Part shown: positions 1-8,867 of the stretch, piece after piece
Numbering within the stretch: the stretch's first letter is position 1
How the letters are laid out: every line of letters begins with the position of its first letter
NCBI GenBank assembly: GCA_943367595.1
Contig: CALRJS020000009.1
Span: 1 to 64,000 of the forward strand
Direction: 5' to 3'
Source of the DNA: MW101C3 sp943367595
GTDB lineage: Bacteria; Cyanobacteriota; Cyanobacteriia; PCC-6307; Cyanobiaceae
Length of the DNA stretch: 64,000 nucleotides
Notes under the pieces: model-generated
Databases searched by the model: none
What the model was told of the DNA's origin: nothing
Seen by the model: only the letters and a program-made list of their open reading frames with translations
Made by a program: the position numbers and the translations under genes

Positions 1-370
1 CGCTTACGTCTCTCCGGCAGGGCCTGCAGGAAGGAGATCAGATCGGGGCTGGCAGAAAGCTGGGGCAAGGGACGAGAGCAGTCCCGACAAAACCGGCACC
101 AGCATGGCTGCACCAGCCGCCTTGTGCCTGACTTTCAGTCGGCCCTGGGTGCAGGGGCTAGTGCATCCAGCGTTGCTTGACCCTCTGACGGAATCCACGG
201 CGCCATGGTCCAGGCGCAAGGTCATCAGGCGGAGAAGGATCTTGCCTTGCACAACCACACCCTCTCGGACGCCACTCCGCAGCCACCGGCGCCTGGTGAT
301 CGCGTGGCTTGGTTAGGATCATCCCGAACGATTGGCGAGCACTCCAACGGAGCTGTTTACCGTCGCTGTG
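1..370. other. Left-edge stretch without a convincing gene
   Basis: No open frame here has a recognisable product. Short frames exist on both strands but look like GC-rich background. The stretch should carry the narB promoter. I looked for the NtcA consensus GTA-N8-TAC and found no good match. A weak -10-like TAGGAT lies at 314-319, about 50 bases before the narB ATG. Part of an upstream gene beyond the left edge may be regulated from here. Confidence 0.4.
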
Positions 371-2533
371 ATGTTCGAACCTTCTTCCGTGCTGTCTTCT
401 GCCCGCGCCCAATGCCCCTACTGCGGCGTGGGTTGTGGGCTGGAGCTCAAACCGGCGGCGACGCACGATCAGGCCGCCGCTGGCGGCGGCGATCCCTGGA
501 CGGTGCGCGGTGACCGGCAGCATCCATCGTCGCTCGGCCAGGTGTGCGTGAAGGGGGCCACGGTGGCCGAAACCCTCGATCGCAACCGCCTGAGCACACC
601 GTTGTGGCGCGAGCAGCGCGACCAACCCTTTGAGGCGATCAGCTGGGAGCGGGCCTTCACGATCCTGGTGGAGCGGATCCAGGTGATTCAGGCGGAGCGT
701 GGATCGGGCGCGATCGCGATGTATGGCTCGGGCCAGTTCCTCACCGAGGACTATTACGTCGCCAACAAGCTGATCAAAGGAGCTCTCGGCACCAACAATT
801 TCGATGCTAATTCGCGGCTGTGCATGAGCTCGGCCGTGTCGGGCTACAAGCTCAGCCTGGGCTCCGATGGCCCCCCCTGCTGCTACGACGACCTCGACCT
901 AGCAGGCACGGTGCTGCTGATCGGCACCAACACCGCCGACTGCCACCCGGTGCTCTTTCAGCGGCTGCTCAAGCGCAAGCGGCACCAGAAGGAGGCGCTG
1001 CAGATCATCGTGGTCGACCCCCGGGCCACCGCCACCAGCGCAGCGGCCGACCTGCATCTGGCCATTCGTCCGGGCACGGATCTGGTCCTGCTGCATGGCG
1101 TGGGTCATCTGTTGCTGCAGCTGGGGGCGGTGGATCCGGAGCGGGTGGCGGCCTGCGCCGATGGATTCGCTGAGCTGGCGGCCCTCTGGGCGGGCTGGAC
1201 GCCGGAGCGGGTCTGCGCCCTCTGCGGCATCGAGGAGGAGGCGCTGCGGCGCCTGGCGGCACTCTGGGCCGCCAGCTCCGGCGTGCTCAGCCTCTGGTCG
1301 ATGGGGGTGAATCAGAGCGTGGAGGGCACCGCCACAGTGGCGGGGATCATCAACCTGCATCTGGTCACGGGCCAGATCGGCAAGCCCGGAGCCGGCCCGT
1401 TCTCCCTCACCGGCCAGCCCAATGCCATGGGCGGGCGGGAAGCCGGTGGACTGGCTGCGCTGCTGCCTGGCTACCGCTCGATCCACGAGGCCAGCCACCG
1501 GGCCGCGATCGAGCAGCACTGGGGCTTTCCCCCCGGCGCGATCTCAGCGCGCGATGGGCTCTCGGTGTGGGAGCAGATCGAAGCGATGGAGCGCGGCGAA
1601 CTGGTCCTGTGGTGGGTGGCAGCCACCAACCCGCTGGTGAGCCTCCCGTCGCTGGATCGGGTGCGCCAGGCGGTGGCCCATTGCCCCCTGGTGGTGCTGA
1701 GCGAGGCCTACGCGGGCACCGAAACCGAAGCGGTGGCCCATCTGGTGCTGCCGGCTGCCCAGTGGAGCGAAAAGGAGGGCGTGATGACCAACTCGGAGCG
1801 CCGGGTCACCTTGTCGCATGCCTTCCGGCAGGCCCCCGGCGAGGCCCGCCCCGACTGGGCGATCTTCGCGGAGCTGGGCCGCCGGCTGGGGTTTTTCAAG
1901 CAGTTCGCCTACGGCTCCGCGGCTGAGGTCTACGCCGAGTTCGCGTCGATCACCGCCGGGAGGCTCTGCGATCACAGCGGCCTGAGCCACGCCCTGCTGG
2001 CCGAGCACGGGCCCCAGCAATGGCCGTTCCCGACTGGCACAGCGGCGGGGGGCGGCCAGCCGCGGCTGCACACCGAGGGGGTCTACCCCACCGCTAACGG
2101 CAAGGCCCGCCTGCTGGCCCAGCAACCGCTGGGGCTGGCGGAACCGCCGGATGACGGCTTCCCCCTGGTGCTCACGGTGGGGCGGTACCTCGGCCATTGG
2201 CACACCATGACCCGCACCGCCCATGTGGAGCGGGTATGCCGCAGCCACCCAGAGCCCCTGCTGGAGATCCACCCAGCAGATGCCAGCTGCTGCAACCTCG
2301 ATGAGGGCGCCCTCGCACGGGTGAGCTCCCGTCGCGGTGAGCTGACCGTGAAGGTGCAGATCACCGATCGAATTCGCCCGGGCACGGTATTCCTGCCGAT
2401 GCACTGGGGTGCCGCCCAGGAGCAGGCGTGTGAGGCCAACCGGCTGATGCATGCCCTCGGCTGCCCGGTCTCGAAGCAGCCGGAGCTCAAGGCAGCGGCA
2501 GTGCGGGTGGAGCGGGCGGAGATCGACGGCTGA
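371..2533 (+). CDS. narB: Ferredoxin-nitrate reductase NarB
   Basis: Assimilatory nitrate reductase of the cyanobacterial ferredoxin-dependent type, reducing nitrate to nitrite in the cytoplasm with a molybdopterin guanine dinucleotide cofactor and one [4Fe-4S] cluster. The cluster ligands are visible as C15-x2-C18-x3-C22 and C59 (CPYCGVGCG then QVCVKG). The 720-residue length and the late molybdopterin dinucleotide-binding part (GRYLGHWHTMTRTAHVERV region) fit the family. I start at the ATG at 371; an in-frame TTG at 332 would add 13 residues with no family support. It is convergent with the nrt operon regulator, with only 3 bases between stops. Product of this gene feeds NirA at 10.1 kb. 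Confidence 0.95.
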   Translation: MFEPSSVLSSARAQCPYCGVGCGLELKPAATHDQAAAGGGDPWTVRGDRQHPSSLGQVCVKGATVAETLDRNRLSTPLWREQRDQPFEAISWERAFTILVERIQVIQAERGSGAIAMYGSGQFLTEDYYVANKLIKGALGTNNFDANSRLCMSSAVSGYKLSLGSDGPPCCYDDLDLAGTVLLIGTNTADCHPVLFQRLLKRKRHQKEALQIIVVDPRATATSAAADLHLAIRPGTDLVLLHGVGHLLLQLGAVDPERVAACADGFAELAALWAGWTPERVCALCGIEEEALRRLAALWAASSGVLSLWSMGVNQSVEGTATVAGIINLHLVTGQIGKPGAGPFSLTGQPNAMGGREAGGLAALLPGYRSIHEASHRAAIEQHWGFPPGAISARDGLSVWEQIEAMERGELVLWWVAATNPLVSLPSLDRVRQAVAHCPLVVLSEAYAGTETEAVAHLVLPAAQWSEKEGVMTNSERRVTLSHAFRQAPGEARPDWAIFAELGRRLGFFKQFAYGSAAEVYAEFASITAGRLCDHSGLSHALLAEHGPQQWPFPTGTAAGGGQPRLHTEGVYPTANGKARLLAQQPLGLAEPPDDGFPLVLTVGRYLGHWHTMTRTAHVERVCRSHPEPLLEIHPADASCCNLDEGALARVSSRRGELTVKVQITDRIRPGTVFLPMHWGAAQEQACEANRLMHALGCPVSKQPELKAAAVRVERAEIDG

Positions 2534-2536
2534 GAT

Positions 2537-3139
2537 TCAGCTGATCGGCAGCATCGCCTCCACCAGCTCGGGCGAGAGGCGCAGAAGAGGTGAGCCCCGG
2601 CCAGTGAGATGGCCATCCACCAGGCCCGACTGACGCAAGCGGGTGAGCATCTTGGTGACGGTGACGCGGGTGTTCCCGATCAGCTCGGCCAGGCGCTCAT
2701 GGGTGATCCGCAGCGGCAACTCGTACCAGAGACCATTGCGGCGTCCCAGGCGCTCCACCAGTAAGGCCAGCAGCGCCTTCAATCGCTGTTCGGTGTCGGG
2801 GTGGTGGCGGATCATCAGCAACTCCAGGGCCCAGGTGTTGAGGTCCGTGCGAACGCCCAGCATTTCAGTGCGCTCCATCCGTTCGATCTGCACCACGGAG
2901 AGAGCTTCAAGGCCCACCCAATCGCGGCGCAGGGCCAGGGCATCGCAGACTTCACCTGGTTGAAGAAAGCCGATCGTGATGTCCTGGCCCGAGGAGGCCA
3001 GCAAAAACACCCGCAGGATGCCGGAGTGGACGCGCATGGGCGAGGCTGCGGCGGCCTGGCCGCCATCCAGCAGCAGGGTCTGGCCCACCGCCATCGTCAG
3101 CTGACGGAAGGACTGATGAATTGGCAAGGCGGCCCTCAC
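2537..3139 (-). CDS. Crp/Fnr-family regulator, NtcA-related, last gene of nrt operon
   Basis: Transcription factor of 200 residues with an N-terminal effector (cyclic-nucleotide-like) domain and a C-terminal winged helix. The recognition region at about 145-172 (ITHERLAELIGNTRVTVTK) resembles that of NtcA, the global nitrogen regulator of cyanobacteria, but the effector domain is shorter and divergent, so I do not call it NtcA. It starts with GTG inside the nrtD stop (GTGA overlap), so it is probably translated by coupling to the transporter. Position suggests local control of nitrate genes. Direct effector, such as 2-oxoglutarate or nitrate, cannot be read from sequence. Confidence 0.85.
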   Translation of the reverse strand: MRAALPIHQSFRQLTMAVGQTLLLDGGQAAAASPMRVHSGILRVFLLASSGQDITIGFLQPGEVCDALALRRDWVGLEALSVVQIERMERTEMLGVRTDLNTWALELLMIRHHPDTEQRLKALLALLVERLGRRNGLWYELPLRITHERLAELIGNTRVTVTKMLTRLRQSGLVDGHLTGRGSPLLRLSPELVEAMLPIS

Positions 3140-3969
3140 GTGTCGTCGTGGGCGTAGCGGCGGTAGAGGAAATCGAGAGCGCGGTTGCGCAGGTCGAAGT
3201 ATTCGGGCTGCTCCAGCAGGCGGGCCCGCACACGCGGGCGGGCGAACGGCAGCTCGAGCACCTCACCGATCGTGGCGGCGGGGCCGTTGGTCATCATCAC
3301 CACCCGGTCGGCCAGGAACAGGGCTTCATCGATGTCGTGGGTGATCATCAGCACCGTCACGCGGTGATCGGCCCAGATCTTGAGCAGCTCCTCCTGCAGT
3401 TCCTCACGCGTGATCGGATCCAGCGCCCCGAACGGTTCATCGAGCAGCAGCACCTTCGGTTTGAGCGCCAGGGCGCGGGCGATCGACACCCGCTGCTTCA
3501 TCCCCCCCGACAGACTTCCCGGCTTCTTGTGGGCCGCTTCGCTGAGGCCCACCAGCGCCAGATGCTCCTCCACGATCGCCTTGGCCTGGCCGTTGCGCTG
3601 CAGTTCGGGGAACACATTGTTCACCGCCAGGGCGATGTTGTCGTAGGCGCTCAACCAGGGCAGCAGCGAATAGTTCTGGAACACCACCATGCGGTCGGGG
3701 CCGGGATCAACGATGCGCTCCCCGTTCAGCCGCACCTCGCCGGTGGTGGGCTGGCGGAATCCCGACACCATGTCGAGCAGGGTGGATTTACCGCAGCCGG
3801 AATGGCCGATCAGGCACACGAACTCTCCCTCCGCCACGGACAGATGCACCCCATCCAGCACGGTGTGGGGCCCCCGGGCGCTGGGATACACCTTGGTGAC
3901 CCCGTCAATCTCCAGATAGGCGCCGGTGGCGCGGCTGGCGCTGGCCGCCGTTGAGCTGAGGGTCTGCAT
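3136..3969 (-). CDS. nrtD: Nitrate ABC transporter ATP-binding protein NrtD
   Basis: One of the two ATPase subunits of the nitrate/nitrite importer, acting at the inner face of the cytoplasmic membrane. Visible motifs are Walker A GHSGCGKST (55-63), the ABC signature LSGGMKQR (153-160), Walker B LLLDEP (174-179) and the switch histidine in MITHD. Unlike NrtC it has no C-terminal substrate-binding extension, which is the feature that separates NrtD from NrtC. It lies 34 bases after nrtC and overlaps the regulator gene by four bases. Length of 277 residues is normal. Confidence 0.93.
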   Translation of the reverse strand: MQTLSSTAASASRATGAYLEIDGVTKVYPSARGPHTVLDGVHLSVAEGEFVCLIGHSGCGKSTLLDMVSGFRQPTTGEVRLNGERIVDPGPDRMVVFQNYSLLPWLSAYDNIALAVNNVFPELQRNGQAKAIVEEHLALVGLSEAAHKKPGSLSGGMKQRVSIARALALKPKVLLLDEPFGALDPITREELQEELLKIWADHRVTVLMITHDIDEALFLADRVVMMTNGPAATIGEVLELPFARPRVRARLLEQPEYFDLRNRALDFLYRRYAHDDT

Positions 3970-4003
3970 GGGGGAGCGGGCGGGGGCGGAAGGCGGGGCG
4001 GGG

Positions 4004-6007
4004 TCAGGTGGCGGCGGCCGGCGCCGTTGGCAGCACCACGGCCTCGATGCGAAGCGGGCGCTGCTGCTTCAGCCCCTGCACGTAGGCGGCGGGGTCGGCG
4101 GGATCGAGCTGCTCGGCGCCGAAGAAACCCACCGGGGTGGGCTGGGGCGGCTCGGCGGGCAGGCCCAGGGCGGCGGCCGCCCTGCCATACAGATCCGGGC
4201 GCTGCACCCGGTTGAGCACCTCCTCCCAGTTGCTTGGGAAGGGGCAGACGTTCCAGCGGGCCAGCTGGGTGAGGATCCAGGTGGCCTCGGCGCGATCGGG
4301 AGCATTGACGCCCGGCCCGAAGAAGCGGTTGAAACCGGGAATCAGCGCCGGCGCACCGGTGCCGCGGTCGTAGGCCTGGGCCAGGCCGGGCAGCAGCACA
4401 TCGGGGCTGGTGCCCACGTATTCAGGGCGAGCCAGCAGCTGGGCCAGCTCCTGGCGGTTGGCCGGGTCTTCGCAGTGGCGGCAGGCCTCCAGCAGGGCGC
4501 AGAGCAGGGCCTGATGGGTGTGGGGATGGGCGGCGGCCCAGTCTTCTCGCACACCGAGCACCTTCTCGCCATGGCCGTCCCAGAGGTCGGTGTCGGTGGC
4601 GATCACGGTGCCGTGCCCCTCCTGCACGGCGCGGGAGTTCCAGGGCTCGCCCACACAGAAGCCATCGATCGTGCCGGCCTTGAGCGTGGCCACCATCTGG
4701 GCGGGCGGGATCACGATCAGCTCCACGTCACTGCTGGGGTCGATGCCGGCGGACACCAACCAGGCCCGCAGCATCAGGTTGTGCATGGAGGCGGGGTGCA
4801 CCATGGCCAGCACCGGCTTATGGCCGGGATTGGCGGCGATCCAGGCCTTGAACTCCGCCGCGCTGCGCACGCCGGCCTCATGGAAGCGGCGGTGCAGGGT
4901 GATGGCATTGCCGTTGCGCGAGAGCGTGAGCGCCGAGGTGATCGGCACCGGGCGGCGCCCCTGGCTGCCGAGGGTCATGGCGAAGGGCAGACCCGCCACC
5001 ATCTGGGCCGCATCCAGCACCCCCTGGCCCAGGTTGGCCTCCAGGGTTTTCCAGTTGGTTTCACGCCGCAGCGTGACCTGATCCAGCCCGTACCTGGCAA
5101 AGAAGCCGCCCTCCAGGGCCACCACCAAAGGAGCGCAATCGGTGAGCGGCACGAAGCCGATCTCCAGATTCACCTTCTCCAGCGTTCCTGAGGCCACCGC
5201 TCCCTTGGGTTTGAGGCGCTGCTGGCGGGCATCACGCTGCTGGTTGAGGAAGGTGACCACCTCCGCGCGCAGGCCGTAGTAGGTGGGGTCTTCGACAGCG
5301 GTGAGCTGGGAGCGGGGCCGGGCCAGCGGCACATCGAGAATCTGGCCGATGTAGGCCTCCGGGCCGTTGGTGAGCATCACCACGCGATCGGAGAGCAGCA
5401 GAGCTTCGTCCACGTCGTGGGTGACCATCACGGCGGTGACCTTGGCCTCCTGGCAGATCTCCATCAGCTGGGTCTGCAGGTTGCCGCGCGTGAGCGCATC
5501 GAGGGCACCGAAGGGTTCATCAAGCAGCAGCAGCTTGGGGCGGATCGCCAGGGCCCGGGCGATCGCCACCCGTTGTTTCATGCCGCCGGAGATCTCGGCG
5601 GGATACTTATCCGCCGCTGGCGTGAGCTTCACCAGTTTGATGTTGCGGTCCACGATCTCGCGCCGCTCCTCCCGGGAGAGACTGGGCATCACGTTGTCCA
5701 CGGCGAGGGCGATGTTCTCGCGCACCGTTTTCCAGGGCAGCAAGGAATAGTTCTGGAACACCACCATCCGGTCGGGGCCGGGTTCGGTGACCTCCTGACC
5801 GCTCATCAGGATGCCGCCCTCCGTGGCCAGGGTGAGGCCGGCCAGCAGATCCAGCAGGGTGGATTTCCCGCAACCGGAATGGCCGATCAGGGTGACGAAC
5901 TCACCTTCGGCGATCTGCAGGAAGATGTCCTTGAGGGCCACATAGGTGCCGCCGTTCTTGAGCGGAAACGCCTGGGTGACGTTGTCGACGGTGAGCAGGG
6001 CGGGCAT
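4004..6007 (-). CDS. nrtC: Nitrate ABC transporter ATPase fused to NrtA-like domain, NrtC
   Basis: Two-part subunit of the nitrate importer. Residues 1-255 are an ABC ATPase with Walker A GHSGCGKST (42-50), signature ISGGMKQR (139-146) and Walker B around 159-165. From about residue 285 to 640 follows a domain like the substrate-binding protein NrtA, starting near VNLEIGFVPLTDCAPL. In this family the C-terminal domain mediates regulatory inhibition of uptake by ammonium; that role is known from Synechococcus NrtC and is inferred here. It sits three bases after nrtB and before nrtD. The length of 667 residues matches intact NrtC. Confidence 0.95.
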   Translation of the reverse strand: MPALLTVDNVTQAFPLKNGGTYVALKDIFLQIAEGEFVTLIGHSGCGKSTLLDLLAGLTLATEGGILMSGQEVTEPGPDRMVVFQNYSLLPWKTVRENIALAVDNVMPSLSREERREIVDRNIKLVKLTPAADKYPAEISGGMKQRVAIARALAIRPKLLLLDEPFGALDALTRGNLQTQLMEICQEAKVTAVMVTHDVDEALLLSDRVVMLTNGPEAYIGQILDVPLARPRSQLTAVEDPTYYGLRAEVVTFLNQQRDARQQRLKPKGAVASGTLEKVNLEIGFVPLTDCAPLVVALEGGFFARYGLDQVTLRRETNWKTLEANLGQGVLDAAQMVAGLPFAMTLGSQGRRPVPITSALTLSRNGNAITLHRRFHEAGVRSAAEFKAWIAANPGHKPVLAMVHPASMHNLMLRAWLVSAGIDPSSDVELIVIPPAQMVATLKAGTIDGFCVGEPWNSRAVQEGHGTVIATDTDLWDGHGEKVLGVREDWAAAHPHTHQALLCALLEACRHCEDPANRQELAQLLARPEYVGTSPDVLLPGLAQAYDRGTGAPALIPGFNRFFGPGVNAPDRAEATWILTQLARWNVCPFPSNWEEVLNRVQRPDLYGRAAAALGLPAEPPQPTPVGFFGAEQLDPADPAAYVQGLKQQRPLRIEAVVLPTAPAAAT

Positions 6008-6010
6008 GGC

Positions 6011-6856
6011 TCAGGAGGCTCCGCTGCCCACACGCCGGCCAGCAAACGCCACCAGCCGATCGAGACACAGGCCGACAATGCCCACATACACAATCGCCAG
6101 CACAATCTGGCTGGCACTCGACTCACCGCCCGCGTTGTAGGCATCCCAGATGAAGTAGCCGATGCCACCATCAGCCTTGAGCATCTCGGCTGCCACGATC
6201 GCCAACCAGGCCAGGCCCACGGCGATGCGCAGACCGGTGAACACATAGGGAACGGTGGCGGGAATCACGATCTCGCGGATATAGGCGCGCTTGCGCAGCC
6301 GCAGCACGCGCGACACGTTGGTGTAATCCTGGGGGATCTCCCGGATGCCCACGGCCGTGTTGATGATGATTGGCCAGATGGAGGTGATGAAGATCACGAA
6401 GATCGCCGACTTATCGGCGTTCTGAAACACCATCAGGGAGATCGGGAACCAGGCCAGGGGCGGCACCGTGCGCAACACCTGGATCACCGGATCGAAGCCC
6501 TTGCCCACGAACCGGTTCAGGCCCAGCAGGCCACCGATGGCGATGCCCACAATGGCCGCCAGGCCATAGCCCAGGGCCACCCGTTGCAGAGAAATCAGAA
6601 TCTGCCAGCCCAACCCTTTGCTGGTGCCGCCATCATCAAAAAAGGGCTGGCTGATGTAAGGGTCCCAGGTGTCTGTCACCACCTTGATGGGCCCCGGCAG
6701 ACGATCGGCGCCCAGCAGGCCGGAGAGCACCTGCCAGACGATCAGAAACCCACCGATGCAGAGCAGGTAAGGGAGGATTGTGGTGAGAAGGGTGGAACGG
6801 CGTTGGCCTTGGCGCTGGCGAGGGCGCCGCCTGCCGTTCACAGCGGTGAGGGTCAT
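6011..6856 (-). CDS. nrtB: Nitrate ABC transporter permease NrtB
   Basis: Integral membrane subunit that forms the translocation path for nitrate and nitrite. The 281-residue chain has a basic N-terminus (RRRPRQRQGQRR), a first hydrophobic segment (TILPYLLCIGGFLIVWQVL) and several later segments. The typical permease cytoplasmic loop is near GLRIAVGLAWLAIVAAEM, before the last membrane helices. It belongs to the family of nitrate/sulfonate/taurine permeases. It lies between nrtA (36-base gap) and nrtC (3-base gap) on the same strand, consistent with a single transcript. Confidence 0.94.
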   Translation of the reverse strand: MTLTAVNGRRRPRQRQGQRRSTLLTTILPYLLCIGGFLIVWQVLSGLLGADRLPGPIKVVTDTWDPYISQPFFDDGGTSKGLGWQILISLQRVALGYGLAAIVGIAIGGLLGLNRFVGKGFDPVIQVLRTVPPLAWFPISLMVFQNADKSAIFVIFITSIWPIIINTAVGIREIPQDYTNVSRVLRLRKRAYIREIVIPATVPYVFTGLRIAVGLAWLAIVAAEMLKADGGIGYFIWDAYNAGGESSASQIVLAIVYVGIVGLCLDRLVAFAGRRVGSGAS

Positions 6857-6892
6857 GAAGGGTGGGGGTGATCAATGGCGACGGACAGTCGC

Positions 6893-8203
6893 TCAGGCCA
6901 GGGCTTTGATCTTGAGGGCGTCGAGATAAGCCTTGGGATCTTCAGGATCGAAGACCACGCCATCAAAGAAGGTTTCCTTGCCGCGGGAATCGGAGGCGGG
7001 GATGGCTTTCTCCTGGCCGATCGCCTTGGCGGCCTCCTTCCAGAGATCGGCGCGGTTCACCTTGTTCACCAACGCATCGATATCCGTGGAGGCGGGGAGA
7101 TAACCCCAGCGCATGTCCTCAGTCACGAACCACTTCTCGTGGCTCTTGTAGGGGAAGGAGGCACTGTCGGCCCAGAAGCGCATCTTGTAGGGGCTGTCCT
7201 TCACCACCCGGCCATCGCCATAGTCCACATTGCCGGCCAGGCGGGGCTTGATGTCATCGACGGTGGCCTTGATGTATTTATCTTTGGCGAGGATCGTGCA
7301 CATCTCATCGAGATTGGCGGGATCATCACACCACATCTGAGCCTCCAGCACCCCCTTCAGCAGGGCCAGGGTGGCCTTGGGGTTCTGCTCCACCCAATCG
7401 GCTCGCATGGAGAAGGCCTTCTCCGGATGGAGCTTCCACAGTTCACCGGTCTGGGCCACGGTGTAGCCCAGCTTCTTGTTCACCAGCCGCCCATTCCAGG
7501 GCTCACCCACACAGAAGGTGTCCATCGTGCCGGTCTGCATGTTCGCCACCATCTGCGGCGGCGGAATCACCACCAGGTCGGCAGCTGTGTTGGGGTCAAT
7601 GCCATGGGCCGCCAGCCAGTAGCGCATCCAGAGGTCATGGGTGCCGCCGGGGAAGGTCACCGCCGCCTTGAACTTCTTGCCTTTGGCGCCTGCAGCGGCC
7701 ACGGCCGCCTCCAGACCCGCCTTGTTGTCGATCGTGAGCTTTTCGGGCAGGAACGCCTCGGCCGCGGAGATGCCCTGTCCCTGCAGATTCAGGCGCGCCA
7801 GCGTCACCATCGGCAGCGGCTGGTTCGACTTGGTGATCTTGCCGGCCGTGAGCAACAACGGCATCGGCGTGAGGATGTGGGCGCCATCAATGCCGCCGCC
7901 CGCGGTGCCGAGTTCCAGGTTGTCGCGGGTGGCAGCCCAGGAGGTCTGCTTGACCACCTTCACCTCGGGCATGCCGTGCTTGGCGAAAAAGCCCTTTTCC
8001 TGGGCAATGATCACCGGCGCTGAATCGGTGAGGGCGATGAAGCCGAGCGTGGCGCCCTTCACTTCCACATCCCCACCGCCGCTGGCGGCCGGCGCTGAGG
8101 CACTGTCCGGCTGTTGTTTGCCGCCGCAGGCGCTCAACCAGAGGGCGCCGGCCGTGGTGCCGGCGGCGGTCACGAGGAACTTACGGCGCGAAAGGTTCGG
8201 CAT
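6893..8203 (-). CDS. nrtA: Nitrate-binding lipoprotein NrtA
   Basis: Periplasmic-side substrate-binding protein that delivers nitrate/nitrite to NrtB. The N-terminus has a twin-arginine motif (SRRKFLV, residues 5-11) followed by a lipobox LSAC with the lipidated cysteine at 26, so it should be exported folded and anchored to the membrane. A Gly/Ser/Ala linker follows before the binding fold (TLGFIALTDSAPV onward). It shares clear similarity with the C-terminal half of NrtC, including the CVGEPWN motif. First gene of the transporter run; a candidate NtcA site lies about 140 bases upstream. Length of 436 residues is typical. Confidence 0.95.
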   Translation of the reverse strand: MPNLSRRKFLVTAAGTTAGALWLSACGGKQQPDSASAPAASGGGDVEVKGATLGFIALTDSAPVIIAQEKGFFAKHGMPEVKVVKQTSWAATRDNLELGTAGGGIDGAHILTPMPLLLTAGKITKSNQPLPMVTLARLNLQGQGISAAEAFLPEKLTIDNKAGLEAAVAAAGAKGKKFKAAVTFPGGTHDLWMRYWLAAHGIDPNTAADLVVIPPPQMVANMQTGTMDTFCVGEPWNGRLVNKKLGYTVAQTGELWKLHPEKAFSMRADWVEQNPKATLALLKGVLEAQMWCDDPANLDEMCTILAKDKYIKATVDDIKPRLAGNVDYGDGRVVKDSPYKMRFWADSASFPYKSHEKWFVTEDMRWGYLPASTDIDALVNKVNRADLWKEAAKAIGQEKAIPASDSRGKETFFDGVVFDPEDPKAYLDALKIKALA

Positions 8204-8342
8204 GGGGCTGGGGTGTCACGAAGGTCTGGATGCGGATCACGCAATCCGGACGGGCCTCATGAACGAAGCGCACCGAGCCGGCAAGGTTGGCGCACAGGCT
8301 GACCAACCCGCCTACGTCATCACGGCCAGGGCCCGATTGATG

Positions 8343-8356
8343 GTGCCGGTTGTTAC
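8343..8356 (-). promoter_or_regulatory. Candidate NtcA-type operator upstream of nrtA
   Basis: On the minus strand these bases read GTA-ACAACCGG-CAC, one mismatch from the NtcA consensus GTA-N8-TAC. It lies about 140 bases before the nrtA start, in the 175-base gap after narM. A well-formed TA-N3-T -10 element at the expected distance of about 22 bases is not obvious, which lowers confidence. Confidence 0.35.
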
Positions 8357-8378
8357 CGATGGCCGGGCTGTGCAGCGT

Positions 8379-8867
8379 TCAGCCACACGACAGCCCGAAT
8401 TCCTGTAGCGCCCGCGGCAGGTTGCGGTGTTCATGGCCCGGATGGCTGAGCTTCACCAGGGCGAAGCGCTGCAGCTCATCGAGGCCCTGCCATTGCTCCA
8501 GGCTGAGCGGCGTGCCCAGCTGCCGGCAGGCCGCCGCCAGCACCGCCGGCAGCGCCTCCCCGTCGGCCGCACTGGGCAGGGCTTCCATCTGGGCCGGCGG
8601 CAGGGGCCGGGCCGGGCCGGCGGCCATGGCGGCCGTGCGTTGCAGCAGCCATTGCCGCAGGGCCTCGATCGCGAGGGGCTGATCGGGCCAGGCCAGCAGC
8701 CCCTCACGCTCCGCAGCGCCCAGGGCCTGCCAGTGGCTGAGCTTGAGCTTCACTCCCGCCAGATCGAGCTTGCGCCGCACTGCCATCGGCAGGCAGCGCA
8801 GATCGGCAACGAAATCGGCCTCAAAGCCGAAGCAGCGGTCGTGGCTGGCGCGCGCAGGCAGGCTCAT
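8379..8867 (-). CDS. narM: Nitrate reductase-associated protein NarM
   Basis: Small protein of 162 residues matching the cyanobacterial nitrate reductase-associated family. The recognisable N-terminal block is FGFEADFVADLRCLPM followed by VRRKLDLAGVKLKLSHW. In Synechococcus elongatus, NarM is needed for formation of active nitrate reductase, probably in cofactor assembly; that function is transferred by homology. It starts with ATG inside the stop of the upstream TrpD-like gene (ATGA overlap at 8864-8867), implying co-translation, and precedes nrtA by 175 bases. No cofactor-binding motif is evident. Confidence 0.88.
   Translation of the reverse strand: MSLPARASHDRCFGFEADFVADLRCLPMAVRRKLDLAGVKLKLSHWQALGAAEREGLLAWPDQPLAIEALRQWLLQRTAAMAAGPARPLPPAQMEALPSAADGEALPAVLAAACRQLGTPLSLEQWQGLDELQRFALVKLSHPGHEHRNLPRALQEFGLSCG

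Noticed and set aside
2537..3139. The genome's ntcA itself
   Set aside because: Effector domain is short and divergent, and the position inside the nrt operon is atypical; I keep it as NtcA-related only.
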